A stretch of DNA of 64,000 bases from MKUN01 sp964481425 (GTDB taxonomy: Bacteria > Bacteroidota > Bacteroidia > Chitinophagales > Chitinophagaceae): positions 65,641 to 129,640 of the forward strand of contig CAYZTM010000005.1 in NCBI GenBank assembly GCA_964481425.1. Reading direction: 5' to 3'. A program made the position numbers and the translations under genes. Shown here one piece after another: positions 17,313 through 24,883 of the stretch (positions are counted from its first letter, which is position 1; the number at the start of each line of letters is the position of its first letter). The notes beneath the pieces were generated by a model, which worked only from the letters and a program-made list of their open reading frames with translations, searched no databases and was not told where the DNA came from.

Positions 17313-18320
17313 ATGCGTACATTGCTACTTTCTCTTTTCGCTCTTGTCATGAGCATCACAGTTCGTGCCCAGTATTACGTGGCTACATTCGATACACTGA
17401 ACCTGACGCAGGCCGACACTTATTATGTCAACTATACAATGCCCATGCAGGACGTTGGATTTAATGATGGCCTGGCCCATTTTCCCTGTGTTTACGATAC
17501 TTCATGGGGCGGCTTTTGGGACCATGGCTTTGCCTACTCAAACATGACCGACACCATGACCAGCGGTTTCTCGAACCAATATGCGGCAAAGACAGGTGTC
17601 GGCTACAACGGGTCTCCGGCTTATGCAGTGGCCTGGTGCTCTCAGTACGGTTCTGCACCCACACGCATTCTTTTTCCACCAATTGCGCCCGACTCTATTT
17701 TAGGGTTTTATATAACCAACTCCACCTTCGCTTATAACAGTATGAGAGATGGCGATGCGTTTGCAAAGAAATTTGGTGGAGTTACGGGTAATGACCCTGA
17801 CTGGTTTCGCCTTACGGTAAAAGCTTATTGGAATGGTGCCCTGAAACCGGACACGGTCAATTTCTACCTTGCCGATTTCCGTGATGCTAATAATGCTAAC
17901 GATTACATCGTTAAAGATTGGCAATGGGTCAATCTTACCGCTTTGGGTGCTGTTGATAGTCTCGAGTTTATACTTAACTCATCGGATACCGCAGGAGGCA
18001 ATGGCATGAATACGCCTTCATACTTCTGTATGGACAATCTTGTCTCGGTGATCAACCCGATCAATGTTCCTACAGTAGGTAAGCCTGCTTTCGCAGCTAA
18101 AATGTATCCCAATCCTGCCATGGATGCACTGTACATAGAGCCGGCCGATGCATCAATTCGTTTTGTTGAGGTGTACGATGCCACAGGTAAATTGCTGATG
18201 AATGAGCCTGTGACCGGTAAGGCACTTAAATTGAATACTGCTTCATTACCTGCTGGTCTTTATATGGTCCGGATGAAAGGTAATGCGGGTACTGCATCAT
18301 CACGGTTCATAAAACGATAG
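17313..18320 (+). CDS. DUF4465 surface protein with T9SS type-A sorting domain
   Basis: 335 residues. Signal peptide MRTLLLSLFALVMSITVRAQ. Residues ~25-250 match the DUF4465 pattern: ATFDTLNL, GGFWDHGFAYSN, FSNQYAAKTGVGYNGSPAYAVAW, PDSILGFYITNSTFAY, DWFRLTVKAYW, NFYLADFRD. The C-terminal ~75 residues are a T9SS type-A domain (KMYPNPAMDALYIE, EVYDATGKLL, LPAGLYMVRM, ending FIKR). It is the first gene behind the cobalamin riboswitch. As I recall, DUF4465 genes recur next to btuB loci in Bacteroidota, so a surface role in corrinoid capture is likely but unproven. Confidence 0.85.
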   Translation: MRTLLLSLFALVMSITVRAQYYVATFDTLNLTQADTYYVNYTMPMQDVGFNDGLAHFPCVYDTSWGGFWDHGFAYSNMTDTMTSGFSNQYAAKTGVGYNGSPAYAVAWCSQYGSAPTRILFPPIAPDSILGFYITNSTFAYNSMRDGDAFAKKFGGVTGNDPDWFRLTVKAYWNGALKPDTVNFYLADFRDANNANDYIVKDWQWVNLTALGAVDSLEFILNSSDTAGGNGMNTPSYFCMDNLVSVINPINVPTVGKPAFAAKMYPNPAMDALYIEPADASIRFVEVYDATGKLLMNEPVTGKALKLNTASLPAGLYMVRMKGNAGTASSRFIKR

Positions 18321-18321
18321 G

Positions 18322-19314
18322 ATGAAAAGGTTCATCGCTCTTATAATATCATTCTTTTGGCTGGCTGTTGCTCATGCCCAGTTTGCTCCGCAGGCGGGTG
18401 TGAGTGGCAGTACGGCCATTAGTGCCGACAGCAGTGTTTTTGTAGCCTGGGCCACTGCCTGCCAGGTACAGCGGGGTTATCGTGATATCGCAGTTCCTGA
18501 TTCGGGTTATGCGAGTGCGGGTATAGAATCCAATGCTACCGGTCCTGTTGACCATGCGGTTATTAGCCTCGGAGATAGTGGGGTAGCAGTACTTACTTTT
18601 GCTATGCCTGTATATAACGGCCCCGGCCCTGATTTTGCCGTGTTTGAGAACGGCTTTGCAAACCCCCTGGATCCTGAAGAAGCTTTTTTAGAGTTCGCCT
18701 TCGTTGAGGTAAGCTCCGATGGAATTAATTATTTCCGCTTTCCTGCTGCATCCTATATACCCGATACAGCGCAGGTACCTATAGCCGGGGTATATACCAA
18801 TGCGCGGCAGGTCAATAATCTTGCAGGCAAGTACATTAGCGGTTTCGGTACTCCCTTCGACCTGGAAGATCTTACCGGTACTCCGGGGCTTGACCTCAAT
18901 CACATTACCCATGTGCGCCTGGTTGATGTGATAGGTTCGGTTGAGGCACACGCATCGCTTGATACAGGAGGGCGTAAGATCAATGACCCTTATCCTACCA
19001 ATATTCCCACCTCTGGTTTCGACCTCGATGCTGTCGGTGTTATACACCAAATGGCTGCTGCCTCTGTGAGCGAAGCCGGTGCTCGCCCTCGCTTACAAGT
19101 GTACCCTAATCCTGCGACTGACAGGTTATTTATCAGTACCACTGCCGGGGGATTGCACTATACTTTGACAGACATCACGGGTAAGTTGCTTATGTCCGGT
19201 GGCCCCGATACACGGGAGGCTATCAATATCAGTGGCCTCTCTTCCGGCTTATATTGTATAATCTTGCAGGATAGCGAAGGAAATAAATGGTTCGAAAAGA
19301 TCACAAAGCGTTAA
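18322..19314 (+). CDS. T9SS surface protein of the cobalamin operon
   Basis: 330 residues. Signal peptide ends near AVAHAQ. The main domain (25-250) is a beta-rich fold with ADSSVFVAWATACQVQRGYRDIA, GPGPDFAVFENGF, FAFVEVSSDGINYFRFPA and HITHVRLVDVIG. The combination of a phase-like FAVFENG and VSSDG-x-N-YFRFP suggests a discoidin/jellyroll-type sandwich. The T9SS type-A domain at the end reads QVYPNPATDRLFI, LTDITGKLL, LSSGLYCIIL, FEKITKR. Two bases separate it from the DUF4465 stop and it overlaps the next gene by 28 bp. Likely works with BtuG/BtuB at the surface; no direct evidence for its ligand. Confidence 0.8.
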   Translation: MKRFIALIISFFWLAVAHAQFAPQAGVSGSTAISADSSVFVAWATACQVQRGYRDIAVPDSGYASAGIESNATGPVDHAVISLGDSGVAVLTFAMPVYNGPGPDFAVFENGFANPLDPEEAFLEFAFVEVSSDGINYFRFPAASYIPDTAQVPIAGVYTNARQVNNLAGKYISGFGTPFDLEDLTGTPGLDLNHITHVRLVDVIGSVEAHASLDTGGRKINDPYPTNIPTSGFDLDAVGVIHQMAAASVSEAGARPRLQVYPNPATDRLFISTTAGGLHYTLTDITGKLLMSGGPDTREAINISGLSSGLYCIILQDSEGNKWFEKITKR

Positions 19315-20369
19315 GGCTCTTTTGCCTGGGTGTATTACTGCTGGCCGCTTGTAAAAAAGACAAGCCTGATAGCAATGTCACCCCTCCTCCAAACACAAGT
19401 ACGGCGAAAAGTGTATATGTGGTTTGCGAGGGTAGCCTGGGCAATGGTAATGCGGCCCTATCGCTATATACGCCCGCAAGTGACAGCGCTTATGAAGATG
19501 TTTATAAAGCAGCGAACACGCAGCCGCTTGGTGACGTCTTCCAGAGTATGGTCCGTATGGGGGATAGGCTCTTCCTGTGCGTCAATAACTCTGACAAGAT
19601 CGTTGTGATAGATCGGGGCACTTATCAGCTCACAGGTATCATTAGCATTACCAAGCCCCGTTATATACTGCCGGTCAACGATACCAAAGCTTATGTGTCC
19701 ACGCTGTTCAGCAACAAGGTTTATATCATTAACCCACAGACATTACAGGTAACCGGCCACATCGACATGCCGGGGCAGGACCCCGAGCAGATGCTGCTAT
19801 ATGGCGATAAGGCATTTATTGCCACATGGGATACCTCGGTCAATCAGCTGTATGTGGTCGATATCAATACGGATCAGCTTACGGATTCGATACCGATCAG
19901 CGGCTATGCCCCGAAAGAGATGGTGCTCGATAAGGACAACAAGCTCTGGCTGCTGTCAGGTAACCTGCAACTCAATCGGCCGGCATATTTCACCACGATC
20001 GACCCCGCTACAGACCAGGTATTGCATACCTATGCTTTTCCTTCACAGGCCGATCCCTTAAGGCCAGTGCTCAACCCGGCAGGGGATAGCCTTTACTACG
20101 TAGAGATAAACTATAGCGGCGGCACCGATAACAATGGCATCTACCGTATGCCGGTAACAGCCGGTACTTTACCTGCACAACCATTTTTACAGGCGCAGCA
20201 ATACCAGTACTTTTATGCCGTTGCGGTCGACCCCGATACCCATCATATTTATGTAGCCGACCCGCTGGGCTTTACTCAAAAAGGGATCGTGCATATTTAC
20301 ACTACCGATGGCACGCATATCGGTCAGTTCAATACCGGGGTGGGGCCGGGGCATTTTTATTTTGATTAG
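19287..20369 (+). CDS. BtuG-like beta-propeller surface lipoprotein
   Basis: 360 residues. Lipoprotein signal with lipobox LLLAAC (Cys24), followed by KKDK, a charge-rich stretch like Bacteroidota surface-export signals. The rest is a YncE-type seven-bladed propeller with repeated NSDKIVVIDRGTYQLTG, NKVYIINPQTLQVTG, NQLYVVDINTDQLTDSI, HHIYVADP blades. In Bacteroides thetaiotaomicron the surface lipoprotein BtuG is such a propeller, binds cobalamin very tightly and caps BtuB. Here the gene is directly upstream of a btuB-like gene and under a cobalamin riboswitch, so the same role is the best reading. Confidence 0.85.
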   Translation: MVRKDHKALRLFCLGVLLLAACKKDKPDSNVTPPPNTSTAKSVYVVCEGSLGNGNAALSLYTPASDSAYEDVYKAANTQPLGDVFQSMVRMGDRLFLCVNNSDKIVVIDRGTYQLTGIISITKPRYILPVNDTKAYVSTLFSNKVYIINPQTLQVTGHIDMPGQDPEQMLLYGDKAFIATWDTSVNQLYVVDINTDQLTDSIPISGYAPKEMVLDKDNKLWLLSGNLQLNRPAYFTTIDPATDQVLHTYAFPSQADPLRPVLNPAGDSLYYVEINYSGGTDNNGIYRMPVTAGTLPAQPFLQAQQYQYFYAVAVDPDTHHIYVADPLGFTQKGIVHIYTTDGTHIGQFNTGVGPGHFYFD

Positions 20370-20370
20370 C

Positions 20371-22299
20371 ATGTGGTGCAGACTCAAATGGTATGGCTTA
20401 CTGTCCCTCGTAGCGGCATGGCTTGTATCTATGCCCCCTGCTTATGCGCAGATGAAGGATACCTTGCAGGATGTTCACATCCGCGATATGCGCAGGCAGG
20501 GGCGCGTTAAAGATGAGCGCCTCGGCGATTTTGCCCCCGGCCAAAAGATAAGCGCCATTGACAGCAACACACTAAAGCAGTACGAGCATAGCCAACTCTC
20601 TACATTGCTCAGCCAGCAGGTACCGGCCTTTGTACGTTCCTATGGTTTCAATAACCTCGCAACACTTAGTTTTCGCGGCTCCTCGGCAGCACAGTCGCTG
20701 GTGCTTTGGAATGGTGTACCTCTTGTCTATGCAGCCCTGGGAATGACGGACGTCTCCTTGCTCCCGGTATCGCTGGCCAATAAGATAGACATTGTGTATG
20801 GTGGCTCTGCGGCCCTGCTGGGTAGTGGTAATGTAGGTGGGGCGGTCTTATTGCAGAACGACGAGCCTGTTTTCAAAGATAAGCCTTCACCCCGCCTGTC
20901 CGCCCTGTTCTCTGCGGGCAGCTATGCCCGTTACGACGGCGATATCAAAGCCTCCTTCAGCAGCAGGAAGTTCTATCTCTCTGCTAATGTCTTTGCCCAA
21001 TCGGCGACTAATAACTTTGCCTACACTGATGACAAGGGTCTGCAGCAGAAAATGGACAACGCCCGGCTGCATGGGGCAGGTGGCTTATTGCAAGGCGCCT
21101 ATAAGATAGCACATGGTAATACGTTAAGCCTTACTGGCTGGTACCAGCACTACTACCGAGAGATACCACCCGCGCTCTTCGAAACAGTTTCCTACAAGCA
21201 ACAGCACGATGCCTCGCTGCGCCTGCTCCTGCACTGGAAACGGGAGCATGAACATAGCACCTTCTATGCCCGTAGTGCCTTTATCCGCGATGATATACGC
21301 TATGCCGACAGCGCCGTTAGGCTCAGCAGTAATAATATCACTTACCAGTTGTACGAAGAGGCCGGCTGGAAGGAACGCATCAACAGCCATCATAGTTTCC
21401 TGCTATTTGTACCTGTCACCATAGCGTGGATAGCGCAGATACAGACCGATAGTATTGCCCGCCAAACGCGTGCGGCCATTGCCGGCGCCTACACCTTCAG
21501 CAGCTTACAGGGCAGGCTGCAACTGGCGGCCAACCTGCGCGCCGAGATCATCAATGAGCAAAGCATATTATTGCCCGGCGCCGATGCCTCTTTTGCGCTT
21601 ACCAACTGGCTTAAGCTACGTGCTAACGTACAGCGTACCTACCGTGCGCCTACGCTGGGTGAGCTATACAGCATACCCGGCGGCAACAGCAGCCTGAAAC
21701 CCGAACAAGGCTGGACGGAAGATGCAGGCTACAGCCTCAGGCTCCCATTATCGGCCCATACCAGGCTCAACCACGACCTTTCGTATTTCAACCGGGATAT
21801 CCGCGACTGGATCATCTGGTTCGGCGGAGCGGTATGGACACCCCACAATATTGCCGTAGTGCATAGCCGCGGCCTTGAGAGCGAGAACACTTTACTGTTT
21901 GGCCTGGGGAAATGGCAAGTGCACCTTGGCCTGAACACCTCCTATGTGCTGGCCGAGACGCAAGAGAGCTATATCCTGAACGATGGCAGCATTGGCAAGC
22001 AGATACCTTATACGCCCCGTTACAACGGGCAGCTCAATATCGGCTTTGCATTCAGAGGCTTTTACTTCAACTACAACCACACCTACACCGGCTACCGCTT
22101 CATTACCAGCGACGAATCGGCCTGGCTGATGCCCTATAACACCGGCAATATACAGGCCTCCTACAGCACCAGGCTTGGCATACCTTTCCGCTTCTTTGCC
22201 CAGTGCAATAACATCTGGTCGCAGCACTACGAGGTAGTGGCCGCCCGCCCCATGCCCCTCATCAACTTCAACCTCGGCCTCAAAGCGGATATTTTTTAA
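20371..22299 (+). CDS. btuB: TonB-dependent outer-membrane cobalamin receptor (BtuB-like)
   Basis: 642 residues from the ATG at 20371, one base after the btuG-like stop; a start 63 bp upstream would lie inside that gene. Signal peptide ends PPAYAQ. A Ton-box-like DTLQDVHI is near the N-terminus. The plug domain has LSTLLSQQVPAFVRSYG, LSFRGSSAAQSLVLWNGVPL, IDIVYGGSAALLGSGNVGG. A ~22-strand barrel follows and ends with the aromatic-terminated NFNLGLKADIF. Substrate assignment rests on the riboswitch and BtuG neighbour. BtuFCD genes are not in this window. Confidence 0.88.
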   Translation: MWCRLKWYGLLSLVAAWLVSMPPAYAQMKDTLQDVHIRDMRRQGRVKDERLGDFAPGQKISAIDSNTLKQYEHSQLSTLLSQQVPAFVRSYGFNNLATLSFRGSSAAQSLVLWNGVPLVYAALGMTDVSLLPVSLANKIDIVYGGSAALLGSGNVGGAVLLQNDEPVFKDKPSPRLSALFSAGSYARYDGDIKASFSSRKFYLSANVFAQSATNNFAYTDDKGLQQKMDNARLHGAGGLLQGAYKIAHGNTLSLTGWYQHYYREIPPALFETVSYKQQHDASLRLLLHWKREHEHSTFYARSAFIRDDIRYADSAVRLSSNNITYQLYEEAGWKERINSHHSFLLFVPVTIAWIAQIQTDSIARQTRAAIAGAYTFSSLQGRLQLAANLRAEIINEQSILLPGADASFALTNWLKLRANVQRTYRAPTLGELYSIPGGNSSLKPEQGWTEDAGYSLRLPLSAHTRLNHDLSYFNRDIRDWIIWFGGAVWTPHNIAVVHSRGLESENTLLFGLGKWQVHLGLNTSYVLAETQESYILNDGSIGKQIPYTPRYNGQLNIGFAFRGFYFNYNHTYTGYRFITSDESAWLMPYNTGNIQASYSTRLGIPFRFFAQCNNIWSQHYEVVAARPMPLINFNLGLKADIF

Positions 22300-22765
22300 G
22301 GCTTTCTTCTTGTCACCCACGTCATTGCGAGGAGCGGTATAGCCTTGCGTGTAGCGCGACGAAGCAATCTCACGTTAACAGGCGAGGTCTGTAGCCAAAT
22401 CGAGGCCAACTTCCGCTTCTGCAAATGATCTAAAACCGGAAGCCGAAAATCGTTGTTGCTTCACATTGATTATTCATTTTCAATTAGTTGAATTATACTA
22501 TCTGATGTGGATATTGCTTCCGATTTACTTCCTGTTCGCTCAAAAAGCTTCCGATTTTGCATAACAAATTTTAATAATTTATAGCATTTATAGGCCCAAT
22601 ATTTAAAAGAACTTCAAAAACCGTAAGGTACACCGCTTACCAAGCCAAAAACAAAAAAAGATACCCACATTCCGCTGGCTGCCACTGCGGTTTGCCACTG
22701 ATAAACTGCCACTGAACCAAAGCCTCGCACGGTTTTTATAGGCTGATAGCTAAAAAAAACACATT
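22300..22765. other. 466-bp non-coding gap with a REP-like element
   Basis: No supported gene. It holds the GTCATTGCGAGG-type repeat at 22322-22372, A/T-rich stretches, and around 22676-22716 three closely spaced copies of TGCCACTG. No promoter matching TANNTTTG was picked out. Confidence 0.5.
22322..22372. repeat. REP-like intergenic element (CATTGCGAGGAGCG ... GCGACGAAGCAATCT)
   Basis: The sequence CATTGCGAGGAGCG followed ~25 bp later by GCGACGAAGCAATCT is the well-known palindromic-type intergenic repeat seen in many bacterial genomes. ATTGC and GCAAT are the outer arms. It sits downstream of btuB. Only one copy is seen in this window. Confidence 0.6.
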
Positions 22766-22978
22766 ATGAGAGTATTTGGCATTATCCTTATCATAGTCGG
22801 CATCCTGATGATGGTATTCACAGGCATCAACTTCCAGAAGAAAGAGAATGTAGCCAATATAGGGCCCGTAGAGATCAATAAAAAGGAGAACAAACATGTA
22901 GGCTGGCCTACGTATGTAGGTGGTATTGTGGCTGTTGCAGGCGTGGTGATGGCCGTCGCCGGGGGGAAGAAGAAGTAA
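22766..22978 (+). CDS. Small two-helix membrane protein
   Basis: 70 residues: helix 1 (VFGIILIIVGILMMVFTGI), a short hydrophilic middle with GPVEINKKENK, helix 2 (YVGGIVAVAGVVMAVAGG) and a GKKK tail. Similar small proteins are common in Bacteroidota, and the function is unknown. The start ATG is the only reasonable one and composition is clearly that of a membrane protein, supporting a real gene. Confidence 0.7.
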   Translation: MRVFGIILIIVGILMMVFTGINFQKKENVANIGPVEINKKENKHVGWPTYVGGIVAVAGVVMAVAGGKKK

Positions 22979-23066
22979 CGATCATGCCGGGCGCAGGTAT
23001 TTTTTACTTTCAGTTTACAATTTCGCATTAGCTCAATCAATAAGTTTGTATAGAAATAATGCGATC

Positions 23067-24053
23067 ATGATGAAGAAATACCTGCTTTTCACCTTCCTGC
23101 TGTCGGCATTTGCCGCTGCCGCCCAACCTACCTTAACATCCACCTGCAATTACGCTGCCGGTCAGAGCTATGTGCATTCCATCTGCGATGCGGTCATTGC
23201 CGGGCCATCGGGCGCTAATGCGACCTGGGACTTTTCGACCCTGAATGTTACCGCCACCGATACCTTCGGTACCGTGGCCTGCCCCGGCGACCCGGATTGC
23301 GCGAGCCACCCCGGCACTACGCTGATCATTACTCAGCCCAATGTTTCCTACAAAGGTTTTACGATCGAGGATGCCAACAGGTATTCGGACAATGGCTCCG
23401 CCATCGATACCACCTATGCGGTCATCGCTTCCGACCCTGAAGACTACCTGCGTTATCCCTTTACCTATGGCGATACTTTTACCGATTCCTTCAGCCGTAC
23501 GAGCTATTATACCGGCGATACGGTATTGGAGCCTGGCGCCGATGCCGATACGGCCGATGGCTGGGGTACCCTCATATTGCCTGCGCATACCTATACCAAT
23601 GCCCTGCGTGTGCACTGCATATCGCGCTACCGCGATTCTTCGCTAACAACAGGCTTCACCCAAAACTACCTGCAGGAGAGCTGGCGCTGGTATGTGCCCG
23701 GTATGGCGGGTTACAGGCTGATAATCGGCGAGGCTACCCTTGCCGACAGTACGCCCATCGGCTCGCCCTATACCTCCTTTAGCGAGCCCGATCCCCTGGC
23801 CGTTCCTGCTACAGCAAGCACGTCCGGTAATATCAGCATCTATCCCAACCCTGTAAGGGAACAACTGAACCTAACAGGGGCCAATGGCGAAATAACGGTG
23901 TATAATACCCTGGGTCAGTTGCTGATGGGCACGGAAGCTACCGGCAACACCAGTACACTCAATACGGCATCCTTAGCCCCCGGTATTTATTACCTCTGCA
24001 TAAGGGACACAAATACCGGCAGAACGGAACGGCTGAAATTCCTAAAAGAGTAG
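23067..24053 (+). CDS. Secreted protein with T9SS type-A sorting domain
   Basis: 328 residues from MMKKYLLFTFLLSAFAAAAQ, a good signal peptide. An upstream start at 23046 would add seven unneeded residues. The middle (20-245) is a Thr/Asp-rich beta domain of unknown function (NATWDFSTLNV, GDTFTDSFSRTSYY, GWGTLILPAHTYTNALRVHC). The last ~75 residues are a T9SS type-A domain (SIYPNPVREQLNL, VYNTLGQLL, LAPGIYYLCI, LKFLKE). Exported to the surface; ligand unknown. Resembles secreted proteins of gliding bacteria that carry only a sorting domain and a unique head. Confidence 0.8.
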   Translation: MMKKYLLFTFLLSAFAAAAQPTLTSTCNYAAGQSYVHSICDAVIAGPSGANATWDFSTLNVTATDTFGTVACPGDPDCASHPGTTLIITQPNVSYKGFTIEDANRYSDNGSAIDTTYAVIASDPEDYLRYPFTYGDTFTDSFSRTSYYTGDTVLEPGADADTADGWGTLILPAHTYTNALRVHCISRYRDSSLTTGFTQNYLQESWRWYVPGMAGYRLIIGEATLADSTPIGSPYTSFSEPDPLAVPATASTSGNISIYPNPVREQLNLTGANGEITVYNTLGQLLMGTEATGNTSTLNTASLAPGIYYLCIRDTNTGRTERLKFLKE

Positions 24054-24071
24054 GGCTGACAAAATGTGGAT

Positions 24072-24085
24072 ATCCTAATTAGGAT
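24072..24085. promoter_or_regulatory. 14-bp perfect palindrome, possible operator
   Basis: ATCCTAATTAGGAT is a perfect palindrome in the 244-bp gap before the sigma-factor gene, 18 bp after the preceding stop. No poly-T follows, so it is not a typical terminator. A protein-binding role is speculation. Confidence 0.25.
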
Positions 24086-24297
24086 CTCAGCCTGTGGCAC
24101 CCATGCAACAGGAAATAATGAACGTGCCGGAAATGCCTGAAATAATCTTTTCTATCATGTAATTACCCCTATAATTGGGCTATATGGCCTAAACATGCTG
24201 TAAAGCCCTTATTTTTAGCAAAATAACAGGGAAAGCTACCCAACGCTTATAGAATAGAAATTGTCTATAAAGTTGTAATTTAAAAAACTTCCCATTA

Positions 24298-24873
24298 TTG
24301 CCTGTAGCATTGGCATATACAGTTCCAAATCAAACAAGTGAGTTGGAGCAGCTCATACAGGGGTGCATCCGCAATGAGCGGAGCGCGCAAGAGAAGTTAT
24401 ACAAGCTCTTTTATCCGAGGATGATGGCAGTGGTACGGAGGTATATAGACCAGGATATGCAGGCGGAAGAGGTGCTCAACAATGGCTATCTCAGGGCTTT
24501 TCAGAAGATACATCAATATACCTTCCAGGGTTCGTTCGAGGGCTGGCTGCGCAAGATCGTTTTTCATGCCGTGTCAGACTATGTGAAGCAGAACATGCGT
24601 TATAATGAAAAGATAGTGCTGGCCGAAAAGGACGAATATGTGCACAAAGACCATGCAGACCGCCTGTACTACAACCAGTTGCTGGAGCTGGTACAAGGAC
24701 TGCCGGATGCCACGCGAACGGTATTCAACATGTATGTGATGGAGGGCTTTTCGCATAAGGAAATAGGTAAGATGCTGGGTATCAGCGAAGGGACCTCGAA
24801 ATGGCACCTGTCGGAAGGCAGGCGGCATTTGAAGGAAAAGATCGAAAAACTACAATTGCATTTAAAAAAATAA
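24298..24873 (+). CDS. ECF RNA polymerase sigma factor
   Basis: 191 residues from a TTG start; the next in-frame ATG would delete part of region 2. Region 2: EKLYKLFYPRMMAVVRRYIDQDMQAEEVLNNGYLRAFQKIHQYTFQGSFEGWLRKIVFHAVSDYVKQN. Region 4: LPDATRTVFNMYVMEGFSHKEIGKMLGISEGTSKWHLSEGRRHLKEKI. It lies 10 bp before a gene for a membrane-anchored barrel protein that probably controls it. The pair looks like the sigma/anti-sigma pairs described in Bacteroides thetaiotaomicron as Das/Dma. Confidence 0.9.
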   Translation: MPVALAYTVPNQTSELEQLIQGCIRNERSAQEKLYKLFYPRMMAVVRRYIDQDMQAEEVLNNGYLRAFQKIHQYTFQGSFEGWLRKIVFHAVSDYVKQNMRYNEKIVLAEKDEYVHKDHADRLYYNQLLELVQGLPDATRTVFNMYVMEGFSHKEIGKMLGISEGTSKWHLSEGRRHLKEKIEKLQLHLKK

Positions 24874-24883
24874 ATTTTATCCA

